Origin: Microbulbifer litoralis
GTDB lineage: Bacteria; Pseudomonadota; Gammaproteobacteria; Pseudomonadales; Cellvibrionaceae
NCBI RefSeq assembly: GCF_023634065.1
Contig: NZ_JALKCV010000012.1
Span: 1 to 64,000 of the forward strand
Direction of reading: 5' to 3'
Length of the DNA: 64,000 bases
In this document: piece after piece, positions 1 to 10,121 of the stretch
Layout of the letters: each line of letters starts with the position of its first letter
Numbering within the stretch: position 1 is the stretch's first letter
Notes under the pieces: model-generated
Database searches by the model: none
What the model saw: only the letters and a program-made list of their open reading frames with translations
What the model was told of the DNA's origin: nothing
Program-made: the position numbers and the translations under genes

Positions 1-3000
1 CGGTAGCCGCGTTCCAGCAGCGGGTTTTCCACCGGACCGTCGGCCTTGCCCAGGCGCACCTTGTGCAGACGGCCCTGGGGATCGTAGTCCCGTTCGCTGG
101 CGAGGCCGTTGCCGTGCTGGCGGCGGATCTCGCGGCCCAGGTCGTCGTGGTCGAGTACGGTCAGCAGTTCGTCGGTGTCGCCGTCGGCCGCGCGGCGGTG
201 CAGGCTGTCGAACTGGTTGGCGAGGTTGTAGCCAAAGCTGAGTACCTCGCCGTCCGGCAACCTGCTGGTGGTACGCCGGCCGGCGGCATCGTAGCGGTGC
301 CGCATCTCCGCCCCACCCTGCCAGTCGCCGATCACGCGGCCGCCGGCATCGTATTCCCAGCGCAGTTTGCGGTGGGCGTTTTCCGCTTCCAGCAGTTGGC
401 CGGCGCGATTGTAGCGGAAACTGGTGACGCCGTCCGGGGTGGTTTCCTGCAGCAGGCGGCCGAAGGGATCGCGCTCGAAAACGGTGTCGATTCCCCTGCC
501 GCTGTCGGGATCGGTCACAGCGCGGCTGCTGACCAGGTGGCCGGCGTTGTTGTAGGCATAGCGGGTGGTGCGGCCATCGAAGCCCACTTCCTCCACCAGG
601 CGCTCGCTCAGGTCGTACTTCAACTGGTAGCGCTCGCCGTTCTCGTTGGTGAGGCCGACCAGGTTGCGCTCGCCGTCGTAGTGGTACTGCAGGCGGCTGC
701 CGTCGGGGTTGGTGCGCGCCCGGACCTGGCTGAGGCCGTCGTATTCGTAGCGGGTGCTGCGCTCCTCGGCGTCGACGATCTCCGCCACCAGGCCCTGGGC
801 GTTGTAGCGGTACTGCGTGCGGGCGCCGTCGGGGCTGATTACCGCGCTGATGCGATCCTGGCGGTCGTACTCGTAGCGGGTGCTCTGCCCCGGGCCGTGC
901 TGCACTTCGGCCAGGCGCTGTGCCACATCGTAGCGGTAGTGCCGCGACCGGCCCATGGCGTCGTGCACGGCCGCCAGCCGCCCCTGGGGATTCCACAGGT
1001 AGCGGGTGGTGTTGCCGAGGGGATCGGTCACGCTGCCCACCAGGCCGAGCGGGTTGTAGCTGTACTCGGTGGTATTGCCGAGCGGGTCGGTGCTGGCGGT
1101 GACCTGGCCACCGGCGTTGTAGCGGCGCTGCCAGGACTGGCCGGCGGCATTGGTGATTTTCTGCGGAAGCCCCTGATCGTTGTAGTCGATGTAGTGCCGG
1201 CCACCGCCCAGGTCGGTTTTGCCGATCAGGCGCCCGCCGCTGTCGTACTCGTAGTGCTCCACGCGCGGAACACCGTTCTCTGTCGGCAACTGGACGTCGG
1301 TCAGCTGGCCGAGCTCGTTGTAGGTGTAGAGGGTCTCGCCGCCCTCCGCGTCGCGGTGGTAGATCGGCAGTGCGCGCTCGTTGAAGCGGTAGCGCTCCCG
1401 GCCGCCGCGGGTGTCGGTGACGGTGACGCCCCTGCCGTCGTCATCCCATTCAAACTGGTAGCTGTAGGTGGGCTGGCCGTCGATCGGGTCGCCCCACTGG
1501 CGCAGGCAGCGGGCGCCGGGGCCCTCCGCATCCCACTCGAAATGGAAGCTGTAGCCGCTCTTCAGTGTGCGCTGCGCAATCAGGTGGCCGCTGTAGCGAT
1601 ACTGCTCGCTGTGGCCGTCGGCATCGGTGGCGTGTACCAGGTCGCCTTCATCGCTGTATTCGTAGGTGGCGAGGGTCGAGATCTGTCCGTCTGCAGTTTC
1701 TTTCTTCAGCTCGCCGATACGGCCGTTGACCGGCTTGATATGCAGTGCCTCGCCGAGACTGCTCTCAACGCAGATCAGGTCCCGCCCGACGTAGTGGAAA
1801 CGGTAGAAATTGCCGTAGCCGTCGCGGATTTCCGACAGCGCCAGGATGCCGTCACCGGCCTCCAGGGCACGGAAATGTTTCTGCATCCCCTCCGGCGCGC
1901 CGTAGGGGGAAACGATCCAGTGGCCCTTGCCGGCGCGGGTCAGGCTCAACTGCTCCACCACATTGTGGCTGCGGCCGCTGCCGCCCGGCGCCGGCAGGGA
2001 GATGACACGGCCCTCGGCGTCGTGGAGCTGCAGCGGCTGCTTATCGCCGCGCCATTCCAGCCGCTCGCCCAGGGTGTGGGTCCAGCCGTAACCGAAGCCG
2101 AAATCCTTGTGGTTACTGCTGCGGTAGGTGCGCGCCATCGTCAATGGCAGTGGGCCGTCCAGTACCGCGTCGACCAGCGTCAGGCGCTCCTCGCCGGTCT
2201 TCAGGTTGATCGGCTCACCGCCCTCACAGGCGTTGGCGTTGCACTGGCTGCTGTCGCCATTCTGGTTGGTACCGGTGGCGCTGCCGGTCCTGTCCGGTTC
2301 GTCGGTCGTTGCCGGTTCGACCGCGCTGTCAGGGCCGGAGCCGGACTGACTGCCGCCATTGGTGCCACTGCCGCCCGACCGGGCGGGCGCCGGCTGGCTG
2401 CCGGAATTCGCGGGCGCCTCGGCCTCCACGGTTTCCAGGTCGGAAAAGCTGGTGCCGTCGGTCTGCGCGCCGGCATTGCGGCGCAATGCCTGCCGCTGTC
2501 GCTGCTTGCCGGCAAATTCGAGCATCAGCTCGCCGATGCCGCGGAAGCGGCCCAGCAGGCGCGCATTCTTTGCCATGGCGCCGGCGGCGCCAACACCGCC
2601 GGTGGCAGCGGCCAGCACAATCGTCAGGACAATTTCGAAGGCGCCGGCGCCGGCAAACTCGGCGATCTCCAGGCTGTGCTGGGCATCGACATAATCCCGG
2701 GCAAACTGCGTGATGGCGCTGCGCAACGCCGTGTCTTCGCAGACAAGCTCGGCGACGTCGTAGGCCTGCTGCAGCTGGGCGAAGGTGATATCGGTGGGAT
2801 CGAATCCCAGCACATCCACGACCTCTTTCCAGAGGTTGCCGTGGTTCTCGCGCAGGGATTCCTCGACGCTCTTGCCGTGCACATAGTAATCGGTGGCGGC
2901 CGACGCCATCTGGAAACTCTGCCGCAGTGGGCTGACGAGCGCCGCCACCTCGGCGACATCCTTGGCCCACAGCGCCAGCCCCCATACCTGCTGGCCGAAA

Positions 3001-3491
3001 CCGGTGGCGTAGCGGCCCACGTAGGCACCCACTTTTTCCAGCGGGTTGCGCTGCTCGTGCTCCGTCTGGATACGCGCGGCTTCGGCCCGCTCCTCGGCGA
3101 TGATCCGCTGCAGGCCCATACGGATTTTCATCCGCAGTACCGATTGGCCATCCGCCAGCTCCGCGGCGGACAGGGGGCTCTCCTCGATGGTCAGGCGGTT
3201 GTGCAGCAGCGCCAGGTAGATTTCCTTGTGCCGGTCCGGGAGAAGGCCGGGCGCGTCCAGATAGGGGCCAGACAGAATACCCGGACTGCTGGCGGCAGTG
3301 TCGAGAAGCAGCGACCTGGGCACCGTATTCTCGACACCGAAAAACTGCTCGTAGATCCTGTCGAGCGCCCGGTCATCAAAAGATGACAGCAACTGGAGCG
3401 CGGCCCGGTTGCGGGTAATTCCGTCATCGTAAGACCAACCGCGGCTCACCCGGTAGCGAATGCCCGCCCGGCTCTCAACAATCAATTGCAT
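1..3491 (-). CDS. Rhs/YD-repeat protein, 3' end beyond the window
   Basis: The minus strand is open from an ATG at 3491 (AAGGGA Shine-Dalgarno about 6 nt upstream) to base 1 with no stop, so at least 1163 residues are visible and the C-terminus lies outside. Residues 1-300 are an unrecognised helical region with a small hydrophobic Gly/Ala stretch near 275-300. A Gly/Ser/Thr-rich linker (about 345-410) follows. Then comes a DUF6531-like entry motif (GEPINLKTGEERL, near 425) and more than 20 YD repeats of the type RYEYDxxGRL or TxYxYNxxGQL. Known Rhs proteins form a shell around a variable C-terminal toxin; the RHS core and any toxin would be in the missing part. No PAAR motif or Sec signal is seen, so the secretion route is unclear. 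The 400 bp upstream is AT-rich and gene-free. Confidence 0.93.
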   Translation of the reverse strand, partial: MQLIVESRAGIRYRVSRGWSYDDGITRNRAALQLLSSFDDRALDRIYEQFFGVENTVPRSLLLDTAASSPGILSGPYLDAPGLLPDRHKEIYLALLHNRLTIEESPLSAAELADGQSVLRMKIRMGLQRIIAEERAEAARIQTEHEQRNPLEKVGAYVGRYATGFGQQVWGLALWAKDVAEVAALVSPLRQSFQMASAATDYYVHGKSVEESLRENHGNLWKEVVDVLGFDPTDITFAQLQQAYDVAELVCEDTALRSAITQFARDYVDAQHSLEIAEFAGAGAFEIVLTIVLAAATGGVGAAGAMAKNARLLGRFRGIGELMLEFAGKQRQRQALRRNAGAQTDGTSFSDLETVEAEAPANSGSQPAPARSGGSGTNGGSQSGSGPDSAVEPATTDEPDRTGSATGTNQNGDSSQCNANACEGGEPINLKTGEERLTLVDAVLDGPLPLTMARTYRSSNHKDFGFGYGWTHTLGERLEWRGDKQPLQLHDAEGRVISLPAPGGSGRSHNVVEQLSLTRAGKGHWIVSPYGAPEGMQKHFRALEAGDGILALSEIRDGYGNFYRFHYVGRDLICVESSLGEALHIKPVNGRIGELKKETADGQISTLATYEYSDEGDLVHATDADGHSEQYRYSGHLIAQRTLKSGYSFHFEWDAEGPGARCLRQWGDPIDGQPTYSYQFEWDDDGRGVTVTDTRGGRERYRFNERALPIYHRDAEGGETLYTYNELGQLTDVQLPTENGVPRVEHYEYDSGGRLIGKTDLGGGRHYIDYNDQGLPQKITNAAGQSWQRRYNAGGQVTASTDPLGNTTEYSYNPLGLVGSVTDPLGNTTRYLWNPQGRLAAVHDAMGRSRHYRYDVAQRLAEVQHGPGQSTRYEYDRQDRISAVISPDGARTQYRYNAQGLVAEIVDAEERSTRYEYDGLSQVRARTNPDGSRLQYHYDGERNLVGLTNENGERYQLKYDLSERLVEEVGFDGRTTRYAYNNAGHLVSSRAVTDPDSGRGIDTVFERDPFGRLLQETTPDGVTSFRYNRAGQLLEAENAHRKLRWEYDAGGRVIGDWQGGAEMRHRYDAAGRRTTSRLPDGEVLSFGYNLANQFDSLHRRAADGDTDELLTVLDHDDLGREIRRQHGNGLASERDYDPQGRLHKVRLGKADGPVENPLLERGY

Positions 3492-3897
3492 CGACAATCC
3501 CTTATTCCAATCTGCGGCACTGTGCGCGAGCAGCCCCAATCACAGCCGGTTATTCTGACAAGGCAGAAGAAAAAATATCGGTTTCAACAAATTATCGCAC
3601 TGATAAAAAACCGTTCCGCCGCTATAAAAAAACGATTTTTTTTGAATAACAGGAAGATTGAAACTGCAGTGTCATCACACCTCTCTGGGCGACAGGGAGA
3701 TTACCCGATTTCGACTCCGGGCAACAGGCGGGCGCATTACACGGAAGTACAGTATCGGCTGGGAATCAACCGGGCGGGGGTGCGAGCGCGCGCTTGCGGA
3801 AACAAAACCGACAGCGATCGCCTCAGCTTCGAGTTGAGCCTGCTGGCCACACCGACATGGCAATTACCAGGAGATGCGGGATTTTGCCTACAGGCAC
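3492..3897. other. Gene-free intergenic region upstream of rhs
   Basis: About 400 bp between the divergent end of yigZ and the rhs start. The part from about 3560 to 3665 is much richer in A/T than the surroundings, with A and T runs, and probably holds the rhs promoter. No -35/-10 pair with good spacing stood out, and no convincing small gene or hairpin was found. Confidence 0.6.
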
Positions 3898-4491
3898 TTA
3901 CTCCCGGATTGCAAAGCCCTCGGCCAACAGCTGCGCTTTCAGCGCGGGCCACTGGCTGCGGGGCAACTCCAGCGCCATGCTGACCCGCTCGCTGTAGTCG
4001 GCCGCGCCACAGACACCTCTGTGCTGGGTGGCGAGATAGCGCAGGCGGGATTCGCCGGCGAAGTCGCAGGTGATCCGGACTCGAACCAGGGGCACAAAAG
4101 GCTCCTGTTCCACCGACTGCAGCGCGCCCCCCACGGCGCCGCGGTAGGCGCGCATCAGGCCGCCGACACCCAGCTTGGTGCCACCGAAATAGCGGCTGAC
4201 GACCGCGCCGACATTGCCGATTTCCCGCTTCAGCAACAACTCCAGCATCGGCCGGCCGGCACTGCCACCGGGCTCGCCGTCGTCGTCGGATTGCATGGTG
4301 TCGGGATTGGCCGGGTTGCCGATAATCAGCGCGGTGCAGTGGTGGCTGGCATCCGGGTATTGCGCGCGCATCGAATTCAGCGCGCGCTGGAAAGCCGCTT
4401 TATCCTGTACCGGCCCCAGCCAGCAGATAAAGCGGCTCTTCTTTTCCTCGATTTCACTGACAACGGGAGAGCAGGGAATCCGATAACTCAC
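3898..4491 (-). CDS. yigZ: YigZ/IMPACT family protein
   Basis: A 197-residue protein of the YigZ/IMPACT family, conserved proteins of uncertain biochemical role related to eukaryotic translational regulator IMPACT. The N-terminus (SEIEEKKSRFICWL) and the family block HHCTALIIG...SDDGEPGGSAGRPML followed by VVSRYFGGTKLGVGGL match E. coli YigZ closely. I chose the GTG at 4491 because E. coli YigZ starts at the same point and the upstream part of the frame is only the antisense-like shadow of ccmG. The start lies inside ccmG (38-bp overlap), so it is probably translated from the ccm transcript. It sits where ccmH would normally be. Confidence 0.88.
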   Translation of the reverse strand: MSYRIPCSPVVSEIEEKKSRFICWLGPVQDKAAFQRALNSMRAQYPDASHHCTALIIGNPANPDTMQSDDDGEPGGSAGRPMLELLLKREIGNVGAVVSRYFGGTKLGVGGLMRAYRGAVGGALQSVEQEPFVPLVRVRITCDFAGESRLRYLATQHRGVCGAADYSERVSMALELPRSQWPALKAQLLAEGFAIRE

Positions 4492-5038
4492 CGGCAAACT
4501 CGTCCCAGTGCTGTTGTTGCAGTTTCCGGTAGAGCGGCTGCAGCTTGGTCTGCCAGATGCGGTCGCCCACCACGCCCACGTGCTTGCAGCGGATGGTGCC
4601 GTCGGCATCGACAAGAAAGGTTTCCGGCGCGCCGAACACACCCAGGTCCAGTGCCAGGCGCCCTTCCCGGTCGGCGATACTGAACAGGTAGGGGTTGTGG
4701 AATTTCTGTAGCCATTTCTGCGCCTCGGCGTCGTCGTCCTTCAGGTTGACGCCCACGATGGGCACGCCCTGCTCCGCCAGTTGGTTCAGGTAGGGATGCT
4801 CCACCCGGCAGGCGATACACCAGGTGGCCCAGACATTCAGCAGCAGCGGCTTGTCCGGCAGATCCGCCCTGCTCAGCAGGCGCTCGCTGTCGGCCACATT
4901 CGGCAGGGAGAACGCCGGCACCGGCTTGTTCAGCAACGCCGACGGCATTTCTTGCGGGTCCAGTGACAGGCCGCGCCAGAACAGCAGCGCCAGCGCGGCA
5001 AAAATGATCAGCGGCAGAAACAGTTTCAATCTGGCCAT
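4454..5038 (-). CDS. ccmG: Thiol:disulfide interchange protein CcmG (DsbE)
   Basis: A 194-residue membrane-anchored periplasmic thioredoxin that reduces apocytochrome c or its partner before haem attachment. One N-terminal transmembrane anchor (residues about 5-22) is followed by a thioredoxin fold with the active site WCIAC (Cys74, Cys77) and the cis-Pro region FGAPETFLVD. The CcmG-specific stretch LLNVWATWC is present. The ATG at 5038 gives the usual family length. It lies 20 bp after ccmF, and its 3' end overlaps yigZ. The final gene of the visible ccm set; the usual downstream partners ccmH and ccmI are missing here. Confidence 0.95.
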   Translation of the reverse strand: MARLKLFLPLIIFAALALLFWRGLSLDPQEMPSALLNKPVPAFSLPNVADSERLLSRADLPDKPLLLNVWATWCIACRVEHPYLNQLAEQGVPIVGVNLKDDDAEAQKWLQKFHNPYLFSIADREGRLALDLGVFGAPETFLVDADGTIRCKHVGVVGDRIWQTKLQPLYRKLQQQHWDEFAGELSDSLLSRCQ

Positions 5039-5058
5039 GGTCGAAAACTCCCTACTTC

Positions 5059-7044
5059 TCAGGCACTGGCGGGTACGGCGCCAGGCACCGGGCTGCGCGC
5101 GGTGCCGACTTTGCGATAGCGCTTGTCCGCCACCGCGATACCGCCGCCGACGGCCATCAGCAGCGCGCCCAGCCAGATCCAGACCACGAACGCCTTGTAC
5201 TGCAGGCGCACGGCCCAATCGCCATTGGGATTGGTCTCGTCCAGCGGCTCGCCCAGGGCGACATAGAGATCGCGGAACAGGCCGGAATCGATCGCCGCCT
5301 CGGTCATGGTGTTGCCGCCGGAGAAATAGTTGCGTTTCTGCGGGTGCAGCTCGGCGACTTCGCGGCCATTGCGGGAGACAAACAGTACACCCTCGGAAGC
5401 GCGGAAGTTCGGTCCCTGGGCGATGCGCACGCCGTCGAAACGGAATTCATAGCCGGCCACCGAATGGGAGCTGCCCGGGGACATGCGCAGATCCTTCTCC
5501 ACGGTGTAGACGCTGGTCAGCGTCACCCCCAGCACCGTCACCGCCAGGCCGATATGGGCCAGGTGCATACCGTAGTAGCTGGCGCGCTGGCGCTTCAGGC
5601 CGGCGAGAAAAGACGGCGCATTGCGGCTCCGGGCGAAGATATCGGCCAGGCTCGAGGCGGTCACCCAGAGCCCCACAAACAGGCCCAACGCCGCGCCCCA
5701 GTGGAACTCTCCCAGCGCAAAGGGCAGCGCCAGTGCGCCGAGCACCGCCACCGCGAATGGCAGTTGCCAGGCTTTCAGCAACCGGTCCCAGCGGCTGTCT
5801 TTCCAGTTGGCGTGGATACCGAGCCCCAGCAACAGCGCCAGCGCGGCCATCAGCGGCACAAAGAACAGGTTGAAAAACGGCGGGCCGACACTGATCTTGC
5901 CCCAGTTTAGCGCGTCCGCCAGCAGCGGATAGAGGGTACCGGTCAGCACCACCGCCATCGTCAGCACCAGCAGGAGATTGTTGCCCAGCAGGAAGGTCTC
6001 GCGGGAGCGGAAGGAAAACACACTGCCGGCACTGACCGCCGGCGCGCGCAGCGCGAACAGCAGCAGCGACAGGCCCACGACGATCGCCAGGAACGCCAGG
6101 ATAAAGCTACCGCGCAGCGGGTCCGTGGCGAAGGCGTGCACCGATGTCAGCACGCCGGAACGGACCAGGAAGGTACCCAGCAGGCTGAGGCTGAAGGCGA
6201 AGATCGCCAGCAGGATGGTCCAGCTCTTGAACAGGCCGCGCTTCTCGGTAACCGCCAGTGAATGCAGCAGCGCCGTCCCCACCAGCCATGGCATGAAGGA
6301 GGCGTTCTCGACCGGATCCCAGAACCACCAGCCGCCCCAGCCCAGTTCGTAGTACGCCCACCAACTGCCCAGTGCGATACCGAGGCCCAGGAAGGCCCAG
6401 GCCACCGCAGTCCAGGGCCGCGCCCAGCGGGCCCAGGCGGCGTCCAGCTGGCCGCCCAGCAGCGCGGCAATGGCAAACGCAAAGGCCACAGAGAAACCCA
6501 CATAGCCCATATACAGCAGCGGCGGGTGGATGATCATACCCGGATCCTGCAGCAGCGGATTCAGGTCGCTGCCGTCCATCGGCGGGAATGGCAGGGTGCG
6601 GTCAAACGGGTTCGATGTCAGCAGGATGAAGAGGAAGAATCCCACCAGCACAAAGCCCAGCACCGACAGCACCCTCGCCACCAGTTCGTCCGGTAACTGG
6701 CGGCTGAACACCGCCACCGCCGCCGCCCAGCCGGCCTGGATCAGCAGCCACAGCAGGATCGAACCCTCGTGGCCGCCCCAGACGGCGGTAATCTTGTAGT
6801 GCAGCGGCAGGATGCTGTTGGAGTTCTGCGCCACATAATTGACGGTAAAGTCGCTCTGTACGAAGGCGACCGTCAGGCAGAGAAAGGCGATGGCGGTGAA
6901 TACCAGCACCCCCAGTGCCAGCGGCCGCCCCGCCGCCATCCACAGCGGGCGCGCGCTATAGCTACCGGCCATGGGCAGCACCGCCAGCGCGATGGACAGC
7001 AGCAGGCCGACGATCAGGGCGAAGTGGCCGAATTCCGGTGTCAT
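5059..7044 (-). CDS. ccmF: Cytochrome c haem lyase subunit CcmF
   Basis: A 661-residue polytopic inner-membrane protein, the haem-handling core of the CcmF/H/I synthetase that attaches haem to apocytochromes c in the periplasm. The WWD-domain signature GWGGWWFWDPVENASF is intact, and the N-terminal WGGHEGSILLW motif typical of CcmF is present. More than a dozen hydrophobic segments are visible. The ATG at 7044 overlaps the ccmE stop by 4 bp (ATGA), showing translational coupling. An in-frame start 21 bp upstream would lie further inside ccmE and is less likely. Confidence 0.97.
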   Translation of the reverse strand: MTPEFGHFALIVGLLLSIALAVLPMAGSYSARPLWMAAGRPLALGVLVFTAIAFLCLTVAFVQSDFTVNYVAQNSNSILPLHYKITAVWGGHEGSILLWLLIQAGWAAAVAVFSRQLPDELVARVLSVLGFVLVGFFLFILLTSNPFDRTLPFPPMDGSDLNPLLQDPGMIIHPPLLYMGYVGFSVAFAFAIAALLGGQLDAAWARWARPWTAVAWAFLGLGIALGSWWAYYELGWGGWWFWDPVENASFMPWLVGTALLHSLAVTEKRGLFKSWTILLAIFAFSLSLLGTFLVRSGVLTSVHAFATDPLRGSFILAFLAIVVGLSLLLFALRAPAVSAGSVFSFRSRETFLLGNNLLLVLTMAVVLTGTLYPLLADALNWGKISVGPPFFNLFFVPLMAALALLLGLGIHANWKDSRWDRLLKAWQLPFAVAVLGALALPFALGEFHWGAALGLFVGLWVTASSLADIFARSRNAPSFLAGLKRQRASYYGMHLAHIGLAVTVLGVTLTSVYTVEKDLRMSPGSSHSVAGYEFRFDGVRIAQGPNFRASEGVLFVSRNGREVAELHPQKRNYFSGGNTMTEAAIDSGLFRDLYVALGEPLDETNPNGDWAVRLQYKAFVVWIWLGALLMAVGGGIAVADKRYRKVGTARSPVPGAVPASA

Positions 7045-7490
7045 GTTTTGGCTCCGTTGCCACAACTGGCGTTGGCGCCCATGGACTCGGCCACTTCGGG
7101 CGGCGTGTAGTTTTCGTCGTGCTTGGCCAGCACCTGGTCAGCGCGCACGGTGCCGTCGCGCTGCAGGGTGCCGGTCACTACCGCGGCCTCGCCCTCGGCG
7201 AACAGGTCCGGCAGTATCTTGTCGAACACCACTTCCACATTCGCGTCGCCGTCGGTGATGGCGAAGCGCACATCCAGGGTATCACCGGCGCGCACCACAC
7301 TGCCCGGCACCACGCAGCCGCCGGCGCGGATATGCTGCCCGAACGGCACCTCGCCGGCGGCGAAGGCGCTGGGGGCGTAGAAGTAGTTCATGTTGTTGCG
7401 CATCGCGTAGGTCACAAAACCCACCGCCGCACTGGACAGCGCGACCAGGACGATCACCAGGATCAGGCGTTGTTTGCGTACTGGGTGCAT
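7041..7490 (-). CDS. ccmE: Haem chaperone CcmE
   Basis: A 149-residue periplasmic haem chaperone with an N-terminal membrane anchor (residues about 8-28) and an OB-fold domain. The haem-binding motif AKHDENYTPPEV is intact: His124 is the residue expected to bind haem covalently and Tyr128 is its nearby ligand. CcmE receives haem from the CcmABCD complex and passes it to CcmF. It follows ccmD after 73 bp and overlaps ccmF by 4 bp. The length is typical of the family. Confidence 0.96.
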   Translation of the reverse strand: MHPVRKQRLILVIVLVALSSAAVGFVTYAMRNNMNYFYAPSAFAAGEVPFGQHIRAGGCVVPGSVVRAGDTLDVRFAITDGDANVEVVFDKILPDLFAEGEAAVVTGTLQRDGTVRADQVLAKHDENYTPPEVAESMGANASCGNGAKT

Positions 7491-7563
7491 TGTTGTCGTT
7501 TTGCTCCGGAAAAATTCGATCGGCGGGCCCCGACTCCCGAGGGAAGAGAGGCGCAGTCGTATA

Positions 7564-7782
7564 CTATGCGGGTTCGGCCACCCGTTTCTTTTCGGCGGAC
7601 TGCCGCCGCTGCCGGATCCGCTCCTGGCGTTTCAGCTCCGCCTGCAGCTGGCGACGGCGCCATACCGGCTGTAGCACCAGCGCGGCCATCGCCACCAGCG
7701 TCACACCGTAGGCGATCCAGACATAGGGACCGTGGCCCTCCATCGCCAGGAACTCGGCCAGACCGGCAAACTGGAATTCCAT
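7564..7782 (-). CDS. ccmD: Haem exporter small subunit CcmD
   Basis: A 72-residue small membrane protein with one transmembrane helix (about residues 20-41) and a very basic, charged C-terminal tail, exactly the CcmD pattern (HGPYVWIAYG at the membrane entry). In the CcmABCD complex it helps release holo-CcmE. It sits 12 bp after ccmC. Downstream, 73 bp separate it from ccmE, the longest gap in the operon; nothing clear is seen in that gap. Confidence 0.93.
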   Translation of the reverse strand: MEFQFAGLAEFLAMEGHGPYVWIAYGVTLVAMAALVLQPVWRRRQLQAELKRQERIRQRRQSAEKKRVAEPA

Positions 7783-7794
7783 CGTCCCGCCCCC

Positions 7795-8553
7795 TTATTT
7801 CCCCGCCGCCAGCGGCTCGCCGCGCAGCGCCTGCTGCGCCCAACTGGTGCGCCACTCGCGCTGCAACACCAGGTTGCGCGTGTGCAGCAGCAGCGTCCAG
7901 GCGTAGAAACAGTAGAAACCGATAATCATCGTCAGCAGCGGGTAGAACATGCTGGCATCGATACTGCTGGACTCGGTCAGCTTGATGGTGGCCGGCTGGT
8001 GCAGGGTGAACCACCAATCCACGGATTTGTAGATAATGGGGATATTCACCGTGCCCACCAGGGCCAGGACCGCGCAGGCCTTGTCGGCAACCTGCTCGCG
8101 GACAAAGGCACGGGACAGCGCGATCACACCGATATACAGGAACAGCAGTATCAACATCGAGGTAATACGGGCATCCCAGACCCAGTAGGTGCCCCAGGTG
8201 GGCTTGCCCCAGACGGCACCGGTCAACAGCGAGATGAAGGTCAGCACCGCGCCGATGGGCGCCGCCGCGCGCATGACCAGGTAGGAGAGTTTCATTTTCC
8301 AGATCAGGCCGATGGCACCGCTGATGGCCATGATGTAGTAGCCGGCCAGGGCGAGAAAGGCGGCCGGTACATGGATGTAGATGATCCGGTAGCTGTTGCC
8401 CTGCTTGGAATCCTGCGGGGCAAAACCCAGGCCCCAGACGGCGCCCAGCACCAGCAACAGCACACTGGCCAGCGCCAGCCACGGCAGCCACGCGCCGGTG
8501 TTCTGGTAGAACCAGCGGGGCGAACCCAAGCGGTGAAACCATTGCCAGGCCAA
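7795..8553 (-). CDS. ccmC: Haem-handling membrane protein CcmC
   Basis: A 252-residue, six-helix inner-membrane protein that presents haem to CcmE. The WWD-type motif WGTYWVWDARITS is present, as are QGNSYRIIYIHVPAA and the late VDWWFTLHQ segment, all matching E. coli CcmC. I place the start at a TTG (8553) because a full GGAGGT lies 6 nt upstream and relatives begin at the following residues (AWQWFHRLGSP). A start at 8595 would add 14 residues and overlap the end of ccmB by 29 bp; it has no better ribosome site. Confidence 0.95.
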   Translation of the reverse strand: MAWQWFHRLGSPRWFYQNTGAWLPWLALASVLLLVLGAVWGLGFAPQDSKQGNSYRIIYIHVPAAFLALAGYYIMAISGAIGLIWKMKLSYLVMRAAAPIGAVLTFISLLTGAVWGKPTWGTYWVWDARITSMLILLFLYIGVIALSRAFVREQVADKACAVLALVGTVNIPIIYKSVDWWFTLHQPATIKLTESSSIDASMFYPLLTMIIGFYCFYAWTLLLHTRNLVLQREWRTSWAQQALRGEPLAAGK

Positions 8554-8566
8554 GAGGAAACCTCCG

Positions 8567-9251
8567 TCAAGAATCGGTGCTGATGCGGATCGCACCCGCA
8601 GCAGCGAGCGGTGCCAGCGCCGCGGCCGCTGCCAGCAGCGCGGCGAGTACCGCTAGTTGTACGTGATAGGCGTAGCCGTCGAGGGCCGCCTGCACCGCTC
8701 CGGTGCCGAAGATTAACACGGGCACATACAGCGGCATAACAATCAGTGCCATCAGCAGGCCGGCCCGGCGCAGGGAGACCGTCAGTGCCGCGCCCACGGC
8801 GCCGATCAGGCTCAGGCAGCCGGACCCCAGCAGCAGGGACACAAACAGGCACAAATACCCCCCGGCGGGCAGGTTCAGCATCAGCGCCAGCAGTGGCGAC
8901 AGCAGTGCCAGCGGCAGGCCGGTCACCAGCCAGTGCACCGCCACCTTGGCCAGCACCGCGAAATAGAGCGGCTGTGGCGACAGCGTCAATTGTTCCAGGG
9001 AGCCGTCCTCGAAATCGCTGCGGAACAGGCTCTCCTGGGACAGCATGGTCGCCAGCAATGCCACCACCCAGATCATGCCCGGCGCCATCCGCGCCAGCAG
9101 CTCCGGCTCCGGCCCCACCCCCAGCGGCAGCAGCGCCAGCACGGTGACGAAAAACAGCAGCGGGTTGGCGATATCCGCACCGCGGCGCAGGGCCAGCAAC
9201 AGCTCCACCCGCAGCAACGCGGAAAATCCGGGGCCTGCGGTGGCCGGTCGA

Positions 9252-9265
<14 letters not shown>
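8567..9265 (-). CDS. ccmB: Haem exporter permease CcmB
   Basis: About 232 residues; the ABC-2-type membrane subunit of the CcmAB complex that drives release of haem-loaded CcmE. It has six hydrophobic segments and matches E. coli CcmB in blocks such as ANPLLFF, IGPEP-like GVGPEPELLARMAPG, DGSLEQL and HWLVTGLPL. The GTG at 9265 is preferred: it has GGAGGT at 9270-9275 and overlaps ccmA by 14 bp. In-frame ATGs at 9286 and 9298 would add 7 or 11 residues and are possible. Confidence 0.94.
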
Positions 9266-9926
<661 letters not shown>

Positions 9927-9964
9927 GGTGCCGGCGGGCCACTGTTGATGAAAAACTGACCGGC

Positions 9965-9970
9965 ATTATA
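9965..9970 (-). promoter_or_regulatory. Candidate -10 box of the ccm operon
   Basis: A perfect TATAAT on the minus strand, 39 bp before the ccmA start. It would place the transcription start around 9958 and give a leader of about 32 nt. The matching -35 region (about 9987-9994) is poor, so an activator may be needed or the promoter may be weak. The gap is shared with the divergent oxygenase gene. Confidence 0.5.
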
Positions 9971-10121
9971 CCGGGACTGGCGGGAATTGCATTGGCCATG
10001 CCCCCCGCCTCTGTTATCTTGGCGCCATTCATAGACCCCGGTCGGCGCACCGGCATCTCCAGTTCGCCGACTCCGGTGTGCTTTCCCGACTCCCCGAACC
10101 ATGAACAAGGACCGCGCAACC

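Noticed and set aside
63-3386. A very long open frame on the plus strand over the rhs region
   Set aside because: It is the GC-driven antisense shadow of the YD-repeat gene, whose minus-strand translation has clear motifs; the plus-strand product is Ala/Val-rich without domains.
1-3491. A type VI secretion locus
   Set aside because: No VgrG, Hcp, PAAR or adaptor gene is visible next to the rhs gene in this window.
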